Positions 27,199 to 38,127 are shown, counted from the stretch's first letter. The stretch: 64,000 nt of DNA from Hyunsoonleella aquatilis (GCF_014270105.1 NZ_JACNMF010000001.1:434001-498000); one strand, 5' to 3'. Program-made: numbers and translations. Notes: a model not told the origin generated them from the sequence alone.

Positions 27199-27516
27199 GT
27201 GAAGGATAAATTCTATAACATACTTAAAGGGACCTTTCTGGTAAGTGACGATTCGTTCAAAAATTGGCGTGTCATCATTTTTATTTCGGTGTTGGCCGTT
27301 ATAATGATAGCGAGTTCCCATAGTGCGGATAAAAAGGTATATGAGATTGCGAGGTTGGAAAATGAAGTTAAAAAAATGCGCTCCGAATTTGTGGAAGGGC
27401 GTTCAAAATTGATGCGCTTGAAAATGGAATCGGCAGTGGTTTTAAAAATGAAAGAAAAGGGGTTGGAGTCATCCGTTATTCCACCCAAAAAGATAATAAT
27501 AAAAACACAAGAGTAA
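27199..27516 (+). CDS. ftsL: FtsL-like cell-division protein
   Basis: Small bitopic membrane protein of 105 residues with a GTG start 2 bp after rsmH. One transmembrane helix (about 29-46, IIFISVLAVIMIASS) is followed by a periplasmic heptad-rich coiled coil (about 50-90). Sequence is poorly conserved in this family, but size, topology and position between rsmH and ftsI identify it as the flavobacterial FtsL (FtsL-like/DUF) subunit that works with the FtsQ-type divisome proteins and activates FtsWI. Confidence 0.88.
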   Translation: MKDKFYNILKGTFLVSDDSFKNWRVIIFISVLAVIMIASSHSADKKVYEIARLENEVKKMRSEFVEGRSKLMRLKMESAVVLKMKEKGLESSVIPPKKIIIKTQE

Positions 27517-27524
27517 AACAGTAA

Positions 27525-29534
27525 GTGGCGGTAAGCGAGAAGAACATATTGAACAGATTGTATTTCGTAGCAGGTTGTATGTTCATCCTTGGTGTGACGG
27601 TAATGGTAAAATTGGCCAACGTGCAATTTGTGCAGGGCGATAAATATCGCGCCAAAGCCAGCAAACGCATAGTTAAGGATTTTGTGGTGCCCGCCAATCG
27701 GGGGAATGTCTACTCGGCTAATGGAAATTTGTTGGCCACAACCATTCCAAAATACAATGTCCGTCTGGATTTAAAAACGCCCAAAACCAATGTTTTTGAA
27801 GAGCATTTGGTGGGTCTATGTGATTCTCTTTCTGATTTCTTTGGCGAACATTCTTCGGGTTATTATCAAAAGAAACTGAGGAAAGCAAGGGCGAACAAAA
27901 ACAGAGGGTTTTTAATCGCCCGGGATTTAAGTTACTCAGATTATTTGAGGATTACCAGTTTCCCTTTGCTTAGCGAAAAACCTTTTATTGGAGGGTTGGT
28001 CGTGGAGCAAAAGGCCAAACGTGAACACCCGATGGGCGGTATTGCTCAGCGGACTATTGGTTATGAAAGGATTGACGACCAGGGTCACGTTACCCGACCC
28101 GGAATTGATGGTGCTTTCGGTGTGCCTTATTTAAGGGGGAAAGACGGCAAAAGTACCATGCAACAGATTTATGGTGGTAAATGGAAGTTGATTGAGCACA
28201 ATCAAATAGAACCAGAAGATGGCTATGATGTATATACCACGATTGATGTCAATATTCAAGATATCGCCCATCATGCATTACTGAAACAGTTGGAGCATTA
28301 TAAAGCAGACCATGGTTGCGCTGTGGTCATGGAAACCAAAACGGGAGAGGTAAAGGCGATTGTAAACCTTGGCAGAAATTCAGAAGGTAAATATTATGAA
28401 CGCCGAAATTATGCAGTGTGGGAGTCGCACGAACCGGGGTCAACCTTTAAACTGATGGCTGTTACCGCAGGTTTGGAGGACAAAGTGATTGATACCAGTG
28501 ATGTAGTGGATACCGAGAATGGTCGTATAACTTTTTACGGCAAACATGTTAGGGACTCCAACCGCAGAGGTTATGGCAAGATTTCGGTTTCTAAAGCTTT
28601 CGAACTCTCATCCAATACGGGGATTGTTCGGGCTATTCATGATGCTTATAAGGATAAACCTGAAAAGTTTGTGGATAGACTATATGCCATGAATCTCCAT
28701 GACAGTTTGGAGCTTCCCATTAAGGGGGAAGGGAAAGCTATAATTCCAGACCCGCGTATCAAAAATGGACGATGGAGCGGTATCGCTTTGCCATGGATGG
28801 CGTTTGGCTATGGCGTGTCCTTTACGCCTCTGCAAACCTTAACGTTTTATAATGCCATTGCCAATAATGGCGAAATGGTGAAGCCTCAATTTTTAAAGGA
28901 GGTGAAGCAGTTTGATAAAACCATTGTGCCCTTCAAAAAGGAGGTCATTAATAAGAGAATATGTTCTAAGGAAACGGTAAGCAAGGTAAAGCAATTACTC
29001 AAAAACGTGGTAGAAAAGAAACATGGAACTGGTCACAGACTATATTCCAAAAACTTTTCAATGGCCGGAAAAACAGGCACCTGCCAAAAGGATTATAGGG
29101 ACAAGGAGAAGCTGAATTATATATCGTCATTCTCTGGGTTTTTTCCGGCTGATGACCCAAAGTATTCTTGTATCGTGGTCATTCATGAGCCTGATAAAAC
29201 TGTGGGTTACTATGGAGCTGATGTATCTGGGCCTGTATTCAAAAGCATCGCTCAAAAGATATTTATTGATACCCCGATTGTAGACGAACTGGATTCAATG
29301 GAAGTGAAGCATGGTGCTGTCATTGAAGAATATGATGGGTATTATCAATTGGCTCAAAAGCATAAAACCATTATGCCAAATGTAGTCGGGTTGCCAGCCA
29401 TGGATGCTGTGGCCTTACTTGAAAATATGGGGCTGAAAGTGGATTTAAGAGGGGCTGGATTGGTAAAAAGACAATCCATTTCAAAAGGACAAAAAATAAA
29501 GAAAAATCAAAAAGTTGTTTTAGAAATTTCGTGA
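27525..29534 (+). CDS. ftsI: Penicillin-binding protein 3, septal transpeptidase (FtsI) with PASTA domain
   Basis: Class B PBP, 669 residues from a GTG start. One N-terminal transmembrane helix (about 12-32), a dimerisation domain (about 50-225) and the transpeptidase domain with Ser306 in EPGSTFK (306-309), the SSN motif in ELSSNTG and KTG in MAGKTGTCQ. A C-terminal PASTA domain (about 615-669, MPNVVGLPAMDAVALLENMG) is present, a feature of many Bacteroidota FtsI proteins but not of E. coli. It crosslinks septal peptidoglycan in partnership with FtsW. It overlaps murE by 4 nt. Confidence 0.96.
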   Translation: MAVSEKNILNRLYFVAGCMFILGVTVMVKLANVQFVQGDKYRAKASKRIVKDFVVPANRGNVYSANGNLLATTIPKYNVRLDLKTPKTNVFEEHLVGLCDSLSDFFGEHSSGYYQKKLRKARANKNRGFLIARDLSYSDYLRITSFPLLSEKPFIGGLVVEQKAKREHPMGGIAQRTIGYERIDDQGHVTRPGIDGAFGVPYLRGKDGKSTMQQIYGGKWKLIEHNQIEPEDGYDVYTTIDVNIQDIAHHALLKQLEHYKADHGCAVVMETKTGEVKAIVNLGRNSEGKYYERRNYAVWESHEPGSTFKLMAVTAGLEDKVIDTSDVVDTENGRITFYGKHVRDSNRRGYGKISVSKAFELSSNTGIVRAIHDAYKDKPEKFVDRLYAMNLHDSLELPIKGEGKAIIPDPRIKNGRWSGIALPWMAFGYGVSFTPLQTLTFYNAIANNGEMVKPQFLKEVKQFDKTIVPFKKEVINKRICSKETVSKVKQLLKNVVEKKHGTGHRLYSKNFSMAGKTGTCQKDYRDKEKLNYISSFSGFFPADDPKYSCIVVIHEPDKTVGYYGADVSGPVFKSIAQKIFIDTPIVDELDSMEVKHGAVIEEYDGYYQLAQKHKTIMPNVVGLPAMDAVALLENMGLKVDLRGAGLVKRQSISKGQKIKKNQKVVLEIS

Positions 29535-30994
29535 ACATACTAAGGGACATATTATATAGAGTGAATCTGAATGCCGTTGTTGGGAGCACGAGCGTCAAAA
29601 TAAATGCTATTCATTTCGATTCCCGAAAAGTGGAAGAGAACGATGCATTTGTCGCTGTGCGAGGCACCGTTTCAGATGGGCACGATTATATAGATGTCGC
29701 TATAAAACAGGGCGCAATTGCGATTATTTGCGAAGCTTTACCTACTTCTTTAGTTGATGGGATAACTTATATAGAGGTTGACTACTCAAACAAAGCGCTG
29801 GCAATTATGGCTTCAAATTATTATGATTCCCCATCTGATAATTTGAAGCTTGTCGGTGTGACGGGTACCAATGGAAAAACTACCATTACAACTTTGCTTT
29901 ATCAGCTTTTCAAAAATGCGGGCTATAAAGTAGGATTGTTGTCCACCGTGAAAATTTTGGTTGACGATACTGAATATAAAGCCACCCATACCACACCCGA
30001 TTCAGTCACCATCAACAAATATTTGAAACTGATGAACGAGGCCGGAGTGGAGTATTGCTTTATGGAAGTGAGCTCTCATGGGATTCATCAGGGAAGAGCC
30101 GAAGGTTTGCGATTTGAGGGCGGTGTCTTCACGAATTTGTCACACGACCATTTGGATTATCATAAAACATTTGCGGAGTATCGGGATGTGAAAAAATCTT
30201 TTTTTGACGGTCTATCGCCAAGGGCATTTGCATTGGTAAATACGGATGACAAAAACGGTTTGGTGATGTTGCAAAATACCGTTGCCAAAAAGTACACCTA
30301 TGCGCTTAAAGGCTATGCCGACTACAAAGCGCAAATTCTAGAAAATGAATTTAGTGGATTGTTGCTATCCATAGATGGGAGTGAGGTTTGGACGAGACTC
30401 ATTGGAAATTTTAATGCCTACAACGTATTGGCGATTTATGCCACGGCGGAATTGTTAGGGCTTGAAAAGGTTGAAATCCTCAAGCTGATTAGTGATTTAC
30501 AGAGTGTTAGTGGCCGGTTTCAATATTTTATTTCAGACGAAAAGATTACGGCCATTGTGGACTATGCCCATACACCCGATGCATTAAGGAATGTATTGGA
30601 GACCATCAACAGTATTCGCACCAAAAATGAATCGTTGATTACGGTGGTAGGTTGCGGTGGCGACAGGGATAAAACCAAACGCCCCAAAATGGGACATATT
30701 GCTTCCGAACTGAGTACCAAAGTGATTTTCACGAGCGATAATCCAAGAAGCGAAAAGCCAGAAACAATTATTGAAGATATTGAAAAAGGTGTTGAGCCTC
30801 AGAATTTCAAAAAGACATTATCCATAGTCGATAGAAAACAAGCTATAAAAACGGCCTGCCAATTAGCAGAGCCGAACGACATTATTTTGATTGCGGGCAA
30901 AGGCCACGAAACCTATCAGGAAGTCAACGGCAAGCGTTTCGATTTTGATGATTATAAAACGGTAGAAGAATTTTTAAAACAATTGCAAAAGTAA
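29531..30994 (+). CDS. murE: UDP-MurNAc-tripeptide ligase, meso-DAP adding
   Basis: Mur ligase of 487 residues. ATP-binding GTNGKTT is at 112-118, and the DNPRSE stretch near residue 400 carries the DNPR signature of enzymes that add meso-diaminopimelate, so the peptidoglycan is of the usual DAP type. It starts at GTG 29531 within the ftsI stop (GTGA overlap). Cytosolic step three of stem-peptide assembly. Complete length. Confidence 0.96.
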   Translation: MNILRDILYRVNLNAVVGSTSVKINAIHFDSRKVEENDAFVAVRGTVSDGHDYIDVAIKQGAIAIICEALPTSLVDGITYIEVDYSNKALAIMASNYYDSPSDNLKLVGVTGTNGKTTITTLLYQLFKNAGYKVGLLSTVKILVDDTEYKATHTTPDSVTINKYLKLMNEAGVEYCFMEVSSHGIHQGRAEGLRFEGGVFTNLSHDHLDYHKTFAEYRDVKKSFFDGLSPRAFALVNTDDKNGLVMLQNTVAKKYTYALKGYADYKAQILENEFSGLLLSIDGSEVWTRLIGNFNAYNVLAIYATAELLGLEKVEILKLISDLQSVSGRFQYFISDEKITAIVDYAHTPDALRNVLETINSIRTKNESLITVVGCGGDRDKTKRPKMGHIASELSTKVIFTSDNPRSEKPETIIEDIEKGVEPQNFKKTLSIVDRKQAIKTACQLAEPNDIILIAGKGHETYQEVNGKRFDFDDYKTVEEFLKQLQK

Positions 30995-31001
30995 ATGTAA
31001 C

Positions 31002-31027
31002 TGTCACCCTGAGCGCAGTCGAAGGGG
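31002..31027. repeat. Interspersed repeat CACCCTGAGCGCAGTCGAAG
   Basis: A short element in the 52-bp gap between murE and mraY contains CACCCTGAGCGCAGTCGAAG plus a few flanking bases. I recognise this type (CCTGAGCG-AGTCGAAG) as a common interspersed intergenic sequence in Bacteroidota genomes. One copy is seen in the window. Confidence 0.65.
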
Positions 31028-31046
31028 TCGCAAAATTTAAGGTTGA

Positions 31047-32288
31047 ATGTTATACTACCTATTTGAATATTTAGAAAAGCAATTCCAGTTTCCTGGGGCT
31101 ACACTCTTTGGGTTTTTAACCTTTAGAGGTGCCTTGGCGATGATTTTGTCATTGTTGATTTCTACCATTTACGGAAAGCGCATCATCAAATTTTTGCAGA
31201 AAAAGCAGATGGGCGAGACCATCAGGGACCTAGGCTTGGAAGGGCAGGCTGAAAAAGCAGGAACGCCAACGATGGGTGGTATCATCATTATTTTGGCAAC
31301 GCTTATCCCCGTATTGCTGTTGGCAAAATTGGAAAACATTTATATCATTCTACTCATTGTTACAACACTTTGGATGGGGGTTATCGGTTTTTTGGATGAC
31401 TATATCAAAAAATTTAAAAACGATAAAGAGGGTCTAAAAGGACGCTTTAAGGTTTTAGGGCAAATTGGTTTGGGTCTTATCGTCGGAATCACTCTTTATG
31501 TGAGTAGTGATGTCACCGTGAAGGAAAAACTGCCAGAGGCACAGCAAGAAATTTTGTTGGCCGAAAATCCAGATTTACCAATAACGAAATTATTTCAAGA
31601 CGAAGAGAAGTCTACTAAAACTACGATTCCATTTTTCAAAGCAAATGAGTTTGACTATGCCGATTTAATCACTTGGATTAGTCCAGATTTGAAAAAATAT
31701 ACCTGGATTATTTTCATCATTGCAACGATTTTTATTATCACAGCGGTGTCCAACGGTGCCAACCTTACAGATGGTATTGACGGTTTGGCTGCAGGAACCT
31801 CTGCCATCATTGTGCTAACCTTGGGCATTTTTGCTTGGGTGTCTGGTAACATCATTTTCTCCGATTATCTCAACATTATGTATATCCCCAGAGTGGAGGA
31901 AATCACTATTTATATAGCTGCCTTTGTCGGGGCTTTGATCGGATTCTTGTGGTACAATACTTTTCCTGCCCAAGTATTTATGGGGGATACGGGAAGTTTG
32001 ACTATTGGAGGGATTATCGCAGTTATCGCCATTGCGGTTCGAAAGGAATGGTTGATTCCATTGATGTGTGGCATTTTCCTTGCAGAAAATTTGTCTGTAG
32101 TGATGCAGGTGAGCTGGTTTAAATACACAAAGAAAAAATACGGTGAAGGACGTCGCATTTTCAAAATGTCGCCCTTGCACCACCATTACCAAAAATTGGG
32201 CTATCACGAAAGTAAGATAGTTACCCGTTTTTGGATTATAGGTATCCTATTGGCCATCATTTCAATAGTAACATTGAAAATCAGATAG
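31047..32288 (+). CDS. mraY: Phospho-N-acetylmuramoyl-pentapeptide transferase
   Basis: Ten-helix integral membrane enzyme, 413 residues, that moves phospho-MurNAc-pentapeptide onto undecaprenyl phosphate (lipid I). Signatures: [34 protein letters not shown] with catalytic Asp residues, and [13 protein letters not shown] near the C-terminus. Compared with the 360 residues of E. coli MraY it has an insert (about 150-205, soluble and acidic) usual in Bacteroidota. Start is ATG 31047. Confidence 0.97.
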   Translation: MLYYLFEYLEKQFQFPGATLFGFLTFRGALAMILSLLISTIYGKRIIKFLQKKQMGETIRDLGLEGQAEKAGTPTMGGIIIILATLIPVLLLAKLENIYIILLIVTTLWMGVIGFLDDYIKKFKNDKEGLKGRFKVLGQIGLGLIVGITLYVSSDVTVKEKLPEAQQEILLAENPDLPITKLFQDEEKSTKTTIPFFKANEFDYADLITWISPDLKKYTWIIFIIATIFIITAVSNGANLTDGIDGLAAGTSAIIVLTLGIFAWVSGNIIFSDYLNIMYIPRVEEITIYIAAFVGALIGFLWYNTFPAQVFMGDTGSLTIGGIIAVIAIAVRKEWLIPLMCGIFLAENLSVVMQVSWFKYTKKKYGEGRRIFKMSPLHHHYQKLGYHESKIVTRFWIIGILLAIISIVTLKIR

Positions 32289-32289
32289 C

Positions 32290-33621
32290 ATGAAAAGGCT
32301 AGTGGTTTTAGGTGGCGGTGAAAGTGGAGTTGGTACTGCACTTTTGGGAAAGGCAAAAGACTATGAGGTATTCCTTTCTGATAAAGGAATCATTAAAGAC
32401 AATTATAAAAAAGTTCTTATACATAATGAGATTGAATGGGAGGAGGAACAGCATACCGAAGCCAAAATTCTAAATGGGGATTTGGTGATGAAAAGCCCGG
32501 GGATTCCTGATAAAGTGCCTTTGGTAAAACGAATCAGTGAAAAAGGAATTCCGGTGGTTTCTGAAATTGAATTTGCCTCAAAATTCACATCAGCAACTAT
32601 TGTTGGTATTACGGGTAGCAATGGGAAAACAACCACGGCAACTTTGACGCATCACCTATTGAAGGATGAATTAAATGTCGGTTTGGCAGGAAACATTGGC
32701 GACAGTTTTGCGAAGCAGGTTCTCGAGGAGGATTTCAACAATTACGTGCTGGAAATCAGTAGTTTTCAGTTGGATGACATTGTTGATTTCAAACCGAAAA
32801 TCGCTGTGATTACCAATATTACGCCTGACCATTTGGACAGATATGACTATCAATTTGAAAACTATATCCGGGCCAAATTCAGAATTGCGATGAATCAAAC
32901 CTCGGACGATTATTTGATTTATGATGCGGATGATGAAGCAATCACGAATCATTTAAAAAGCCACCCAGTTCAATCCACATTATTGCCATTTTCATTGGAA
33001 AAGAAAATTGAAAATGGGGCTTATTACGAAAACGAAAAACTAATTATAACTATAGACAATAACCAAATTATTATGCCAACAACGAATTTAACTTTAGAAG
33101 GAAAACACAACATTAAAAATGCCATGGCCGCGTCGACGGTCGCGCATTTGTTGAAAATTAGAAAGCAAACGATACGGGAAAGCTTGGAAAATTTTCAGGG
33201 GGTGGAGCATCGTCTTGAACATGTGCTGAAAATTAACAAAGTGCAGTATATCAACGACTCCAAAGCTACCAACGTAAACGCAACGTATTATGCTTTGGAG
33301 AGCATGGATGCGCCTACTGTCTGGATTGTTGGGGGCGTGGACAAAGGCAACGATTATAGTGAACTTTTTCCTTTTGTAAACGAAAAGGTAAAAGCTATTA
33401 TTTGTTTAGGCGTGGACAACCAAAAGTTAATGGAAACCTTTGGGGGCATGGTCGATATAATAATAGAAACGCAATACATGAGCGAGGCTGTGAAAATAGC
33501 TTACAAGGTGGCTGATGCTGGTGAAAATGTATTGTTATCACCCGCCTGTGCAAGCTTCGATTTGTTCGAAAATTACGAGGACCGTGGACGTCAATTCAAA
33601 AATGCAGTAAGAAACTTATAA
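32290..33621 (+). CDS. murD: UDP-MurNAc-L-alanine:D-glutamate ligase
   Basis: Mur ligase of 443 residues, 1 bp after mraY. An N-terminal Rossmann-like UDP-binding domain (LVVLGGGESGVG, 4-15), ATP-binding GSNGKTTT (109-116), NITPDHLDRY and the C-terminal Mur ligase domain with INDSKATN are visible. It adds D-Glu to UDP-MurNAc-L-Ala in the cytosol. Complete. Confidence 0.97.
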   Translation: MKRLVVLGGGESGVGTALLGKAKDYEVFLSDKGIIKDNYKKVLIHNEIEWEEEQHTEAKILNGDLVMKSPGIPDKVPLVKRISEKGIPVVSEIEFASKFTSATIVGITGSNGKTTTATLTHHLLKDELNVGLAGNIGDSFAKQVLEEDFNNYVLEISSFQLDDIVDFKPKIAVITNITPDHLDRYDYQFENYIRAKFRIAMNQTSDDYLIYDADDEAITNHLKSHPVQSTLLPFSLEKKIENGAYYENEKLIITIDNNQIIMPTTNLTLEGKHNIKNAMAASTVAHLLKIRKQTIRESLENFQGVEHRLEHVLKINKVQYINDSKATNVNATYYALESMDAPTVWIVGGVDKGNDYSELFPFVNEKVKAIICLGVDNQKLMETFGGMVDIIIETQYMSEAVKIAYKVADAGENVLLSPACASFDLFENYEDRGRQFKNAVRNL

Positions 33622-33633
33622 AATATAATAACT

Positions 33634-33684
33634 CCTTCCCTTTTTGAAGGGAAGGTGGATTTTGGTTTTCTAATAAACCAAAAT
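33634..33684. repeat. Double hairpin between murD and ftsW
   Basis: Two perfect inverted repeats follow each other: CCTTCCCTT (33634-33642) with AAGGGAAGG (33647-33655), and ATTTTGGTTT (33659-33668) with AAACCAAAAT (33675-33684). An outer CTCCTTCC/GGAAGGG match encloses both. No T-run follows, so it is probably a palindromic intergenic element and not a terminator, although it could stabilise or process the dcw transcript. Confidence 0.7.
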
Positions 33685-33701
33685 TCGGAAGGGTTAAAAA
33701 C

Positions 33702-34871
33702 ATGGGAAGTATTTTCAAAAACATAAAGGGCGATCGATTAATCTGGGCGATAGTAGCATTGTTGGCGATACTATCGTTTTTGCCTATTTATAGTACGGCA
33801 AAGGGGGCAAACACCTTCTCTTCTTTTGTGACCCATTTTGTGCACTTGGCCCTTGGCTTTTCCATTATGTACGGCATTCACAAGATCCCATATCGTTATT
33901 TTAGGGGCTTGTCCTTGGTGATGATTCCAGTGGTTTTGGTGTTGCTGGTAATCACTATTTTCCAAGGTGAAGTGCGGGATGGTGCGGCCGCAAGCCGATG
34001 GATAACCGTGCCCATCGTGAATAAATCCTTTCAGCCTTCGGCATTGGCATCAGTTGTCTTGTTAATATATGTGGCGCGGTATCTGTCGAAAATGAAAGAG
34101 GAGGTTATTACCTTTAAAAGCTCATTGTTGCCGCTTTGGTTGCCCATGTTTTTGGTTCTGGGATTAATACTGCCGTTTAACTTTTCCACGGCGGCCATCA
34201 TTTTTAGTATGGCTTTGGTGCTGATGTATTTTGGGGGGTATCCATTGAAATACCTCGGTGCTATTTCTGGTATAGGCTTATTGGGCTTATGTCTTTTCGT
34301 GGCGGTAGCCAAAAATACGGATGGCGCACTTCACGTTAAAGTAAATACCTGGGAAAATCGAATCAAGAGTCATTTTTCAGGCGAAGAGGAAACAGGTTCT
34401 CAAATTGAAAAAGCTAAAATAGCCATCGCTTCAGGCATGGTAAATGGTGTTGGGCCGGGAAAAAGCATTCAAAAGAACTTTTTGTCCCAATCGGAGTCCG
34501 ATTTCATTTTTGCCATAATCGTTGAGGAGTACGGCTTTATTGGCGGATTTATTGTGATGTTGCTGTATTTGTGGCTGTTGTTTCGGGTGGTTATTGTAGC
34601 ACAAAAGGCCGATACTATTTTCGGGAAATTATTGGTGCTGTCAGTGGGCATTCCAATTGTGTTTCAAGCTTTGGTGAATATGGGAGTCTCCGTTGGGCTG
34701 TTCCCCGTAACGGGGCAAACGTTGCCGTTAATCAGTTGGGGAGGTTCCTCTATATGGATGACTTGTTTGGCCATCGGTGTGATTTTAAGTGTGAGCGCAA
34801 AACGCGAAGAAATAAAAGAACAGGAGATTAGGGAAGATAATCCGTTGGAGATTTTATCAGAAACGATATGA
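33702..34871 (+). CDS. ftsW: Septal peptidoglycan glycosyltransferase FtsW (SEDS)
   Basis: SEDS-family polytopic protein, 389 residues and about ten helices, polymerising lipid II at the septum with FtsI. The conserved GVGPGKSIQKNFLSQSESDFIFAIIVEEYG and GQTLPLISWGGSS segments are present. Location between murD and murG in a dcw cluster marks it as FtsW and not RodA. Start ATG 33702 follows the double hairpin. Confidence 0.96.
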   Translation: MGSIFKNIKGDRLIWAIVALLAILSFLPIYSTAKGANTFSSFVTHFVHLALGFSIMYGIHKIPYRYFRGLSLVMIPVVLVLLVITIFQGEVRDGAAASRWITVPIVNKSFQPSALASVVLLIYVARYLSKMKEEVITFKSSLLPLWLPMFLVLGLILPFNFSTAAIIFSMALVLMYFGGYPLKYLGAISGIGLLGLCLFVAVAKNTDGALHVKVNTWENRIKSHFSGEEETGSQIEKAKIAIASGMVNGVGPGKSIQKNFLSQSESDFIFAIIVEEYGFIGGFIVMLLYLWLLFRVVIVAQKADTIFGKLLVLSVGIPIVFQALVNMGVSVGLFPVTGQTLPLISWGGSSIWMTCLAIGVILSVSAKREEIKEQEIREDNPLEILSETI

Positions 34872-34919
<48 letters not shown>

Positions 34920-34962
34920 TGAAGTTTTGGAATTTAGTATTTGAAAATTGGAATTTTAATAA

Positions 34963-36066
34963 TTGGCTAGAGCGAAAACATATCGAATTATTTTATCAGG
35001 AGGTGGCACAGGTGGCCATATCTACCCTGCTATTGCTATTGCCAATGAATTGAAGTCGCGATACCCCGAATCTAAATTTTTGTTTGTGGGCGCAAAGGAC
35101 AGAATGGAGATGGAAAAAGTGCCACAGGCCGGATATGATATCAAGGGACTTTGGATTTCAGGGATCCAAAGGAGATTGACCCTCAAAAATCTGATGTTTC
35201 CATTGAAAGTGATGAGTAGCCTATGGAAAGCTCGCAAAATTATTAAATCGTTTAGGCCTGATGTGGCTATTGGAACCGGAGGTTTTGCAAGCGGTCCGTT
35301 ATTATATGTGGCGGCTCAAAACAAAATTCCAAGTTTGATTCAGGAACAGAACTCCTATCCGGGAATTACCAACAAACTATTGTCAAAAAAAGCGCAAAAA
35401 ATCTGTGTGGCTTACGAAGGTTTAGAGCGTTTTTTTCCAAAGGAAAAGATTAAAATAACGGGTAACCCTGTACGTCAGGATTTGCTCAGTGTAGAGGATA
35501 AAATAGTGGAAGCCAAAAACCATTTTGAGCTGAAACATGGGAAATATACCCTTTTGGTACTGGGAGGCAGTTTGGGGGCCCGACGGATTAATGAGCTCAT
35601 AGAAAAAGAACTGGATTTTTTAGATACCCAGAACGTTCAAGTGATATGGCAGTGTGGTAAGTTGTATTATCAGCAGTACAAGCTCTATGGTAATATGAAT
35701 AATGTTCAGGTGTACGAATTTTTAAATCAAATGGATTTGGCATATGCGGCGGCAGATATCATTATTTCCCGAGCCGGGGCAAGTTCGGTTTCGGAATTGT
35801 GTATCGTTGGGAAACCTGTGATTTTTATTCCGTCACCAAACGTAGCGGAAGACCATCAAACGAAAAATGCCCTGTCAATAGTGAATCAAGATGCCGCCAT
35901 AATGATAAGGGAAAGTGATTTGGATGTGGATTTCGAAAACAAATTTTCTCAGCTGGTAAGTTCACAGGAAAAGCAAAGAGAGTTTGGTAAAAATATCAAA
36001 AAATTAGCCCTAGTGAATGCTACAAAAGATATTGTGGATGAAGTGGAATTATTGTTGAAAAAATGA
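34963..36066 (+). CDS. murG: Lipid II synthase (UDP-GlcNAc transferase MurG)
   Basis: GT28 glycosyltransferase, 367 residues, adding GlcNAc to lipid I on the inner face of the membrane. [16 protein letters not shown] is at 12-27, and the C-terminal [12 protein letters not shown] and EDHQTKNA carry the donor-site signatures. The start must be TTG 34963: an in-frame TAA directly precedes it and the next Met is well inside the conserved domain. Non-ATG start and a repeat-bearing leader may keep its translation low. It overlaps murC by 4 nt. Confidence 0.95.
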   Translation: MARAKTYRIILSGGGTGGHIYPAIAIANELKSRYPESKFLFVGAKDRMEMEKVPQAGYDIKGLWISGIQRRLTLKNLMFPLKVMSSLWKARKIIKSFRPDVAIGTGGFASGPLLYVAAQNKIPSLIQEQNSYPGITNKLLSKKAQKICVAYEGLERFFPKEKIKITGNPVRQDLLSVEDKIVEAKNHFELKHGKYTLLVLGGSLGARRINELIEKELDFLDTQNVQVIWQCGKLYYQQYKLYGNMNNVQVYEFLNQMDLAYAAADIIISRAGASSVSELCIVGKPVIFIPSPNVAEDHQTKNALSIVNQDAAIMIRESDLDVDFENKFSQLVSSQEKQREFGKNIKKLALVNATKDIVDEVELLLKK

Positions 36067-37415
36067 ATTTAAATAGTATAAATAACGTGTTTTTCATAGG
36101 TATCGGCGGTATCGGAATGAGTGCGTTAGCGCGTTATTTTAAGTCCATTGGGAAACATGTTTCGGGCTATGACAAAACGGCTACTGAAATTACGGAAGCT
36201 TTGGGAGATTTGGGGATTTCGGTTCATTTTGAAGACGATTTAAATCGTGTAGATAAGGCATTTCTGGAAAAGGATAAAACACTTGTTATTTATACCCCAG
36301 CAATTCCAAAACAACATTCACAATTAAACTATTTTAAGGAAAATAGTTTTACGGTACTGAAACGTTCTCAGATATTGGGGACGATAACAGAGAACACCTT
36401 TTGTTTGGCTGTGGCTGGAACCCACGGAAAAACTACCACGACCAGTATTTTGGGGCATTTACTGTATGAATGTGACGTAAAATTAACGGCCTTTTTGGGA
36501 GGTATCAGCGAAAATTACAATTCAAATTTGATTTTAAATGGTGATGCCGTTTCAGTAGTTGAAGCAGATGAATTTGACCGCTCCTTCTTGACCCTGTCGC
36601 CAAATTTTGCATGTATCACTTCCATGGATGCCGACCATTTGGATATTTATGGAGATGCTTCGGAATTGAAAAAATCCTTTGAGGACTTTTCGAAAAAAAT
36701 TAAAAAGGAGGGAAAGCTTTTTGTGAAAAACGGGTTGCCTTTAAATGGCATTTCCTATGGTATTGAAGATGGTTCGGATTATGAAATTTTAAATATCAAA
36801 ATTAAAAATGGAACCTACATTTTCGATGTAAAAACGCCACAAACGGCAATTAAAAATATTGAATTCAATCTTCCGGGAAGGCACAATTTGTCCAATGCTT
36901 TGGTGGCTTTCGCTATGGCTTTGGAATATGGTTGTGAGGCTCAAAGATTGGTTTCTGCATTAGCGAGTTACAAAGGTGTAAAACGCAGGTTCACGTATCA
37001 AATAAAAACCGAAGATTTGGTATTTATTGATGATTATGCGCATCATCCAGAGGAAATCAATGCGGTACACAGTGCAGTGCGCGAAATGTATCCCGCCAAA
37101 AAAGTGCTGGCCATATTTCAGCCACATTTATTTAGCCGAACGAAAGATTTTGCCGATGGTTTTGCCGAAAGTCTGTCGCAATTTGATGAGATTTTATTAC
37201 TGGATATTTACCCAGCGCGGGAGCTTCCTATTGAGGGAATTACCTCGGAATGGTTAATGGGAAAAGTAAATAATCCTAATAAGAAGTTGATTCAAAAAGG
37301 GGAGATTTTAAGTGCTATAAAAGCCAGTGAGGCCACGGTGATACTGGTCATCGGAGCAGGAGATATTGGGGAAGAAGTTAAACATATTAAACAAGGATTG
37401 AGCATTGCGAGTTAA
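36063..37415 (+). CDS. murC: UDP-MurNAc:L-alanine ligase
   Basis: Mur ligase of 450 residues. [11 protein letters not shown] (about 13-23) binds the UDP substrate, GTHGKTTT (119-126) is the ATP loop, and [10 protein letters not shown] in the C-terminal third is a MurC signature. It adds L-Ala to UDP-MurNAc. Overlaps with both neighbours (4 nt with murG, 11 nt with ftsQ) show tight translational coupling. Confidence 0.97.
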   Translation: MNLNSINNVFFIGIGGIGMSALARYFKSIGKHVSGYDKTATEITEALGDLGISVHFEDDLNRVDKAFLEKDKTLVIYTPAIPKQHSQLNYFKENSFTVLKRSQILGTITENTFCLAVAGTHGKTTTTSILGHLLYECDVKLTAFLGGISENYNSNLILNGDAVSVVEADEFDRSFLTLSPNFACITSMDADHLDIYGDASELKKSFEDFSKKIKKEGKLFVKNGLPLNGISYGIEDGSDYEILNIKIKNGTYIFDVKTPQTAIKNIEFNLPGRHNLSNALVAFAMALEYGCEAQRLVSALASYKGVKRRFTYQIKTEDLVFIDDYAHHPEEINAVHSAVREMYPAKKVLAIFQPHLFSRTKDFADGFAESLSQFDEILLLDIYPARELPIEGITSEWLMGKVNNPNKKLIQKGEILSAIKASEATVILVIGAGDIGEEVKHIKQGLSIAS

Positions 37416-38124
37416 GTGGAAACATATAAAAATGGTGCTGTTGCTGATGCTAGTCGTGGGTCTTTTTGCATTCTCGTCAGTCAGAAATGAAGAGCGAATA
37501 ATTTCCAAACCTGAGGTCTCTTTTTTGGGCGGGGACAACCTTTTTATCACCCAAGAGACTGTTAGTAAATTGTTAATACAAAATCAAGAGGGCGTTAAAA
37601 ATGTGCCTAAAGAAACTTTAGATTTGAATACGTTAGAAAATGCCCTGAATTCTAATCCCATGATTAAATCGGCCGAGGTGTATGTTGCTGTAAATGGAAC
37701 ACTTAAGGCCGAAATTAAACAAAAAAGACCCCTTGCGAGAGTAAGTACAAACGCATCATATTATATAGATGATGAAGGTCAATATATGCCTTTGTCTCCT
37801 AATTATACCGCGCGCGTACCCTTGGTTACGGGTTATGTTGAAAAAAACAATTTGAAGCACATTTATACGGTGGCGAAAAAAATTGAGGACGACCAATTTT
37901 TGAAACATCATGTGGTGGAAATCCATCAAAGTCTAAATGGAAATATGGCCTTGAGGTTGCGAAAATGCAAGTTTATGGTAAACCTTGGGGATTTGACATT
38001 TTTAGAAAAGAAGATCAGCAATTTTAAAGCTTTCTATAAAAAGAGCTTAAAAGAGAACACATTGGATGCGTATAGTAAAGTGAATTTACAATTTGAGAAT
38101 CAGGTGGTTTGTACCAAAACATAA
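37405..38124 (+). CDS. ftsQ: Cell-division protein FtsQ
   Basis: Bitopic divisome protein, 239 residues. A short basic N-terminus (RVKWKHIK) and one transmembrane helix (about 10-24) are followed by a periplasmic POTRA-like domain (about 35-105) and a beta domain. Start is TTG 37405 within the end of murC; the next candidate, ATG 37432, would remove the positively charged cytoplasmic tail, so TTG is preferred. It links early and late divisome proteins. Confidence 0.9.
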   Translation: MRVKWKHIKMVLLLMLVVGLFAFSSVRNEERIISKPEVSFLGGDNLFITQETVSKLLIQNQEGVKNVPKETLDLNTLENALNSNPMIKSAEVYVAVNGTLKAEIKQKRPLARVSTNASYYIDDEGQYMPLSPNYTARVPLVTGYVEKNNLKHIYTVAKKIEDDQFLKHHVVEIHQSLNGNMALRLRKCKFMVNLGDLTFLEKKISNFKAFYKKSLKENTLDAYSKVNLQFENQVVCTKT

Positions 38125-38127
38125 GCT

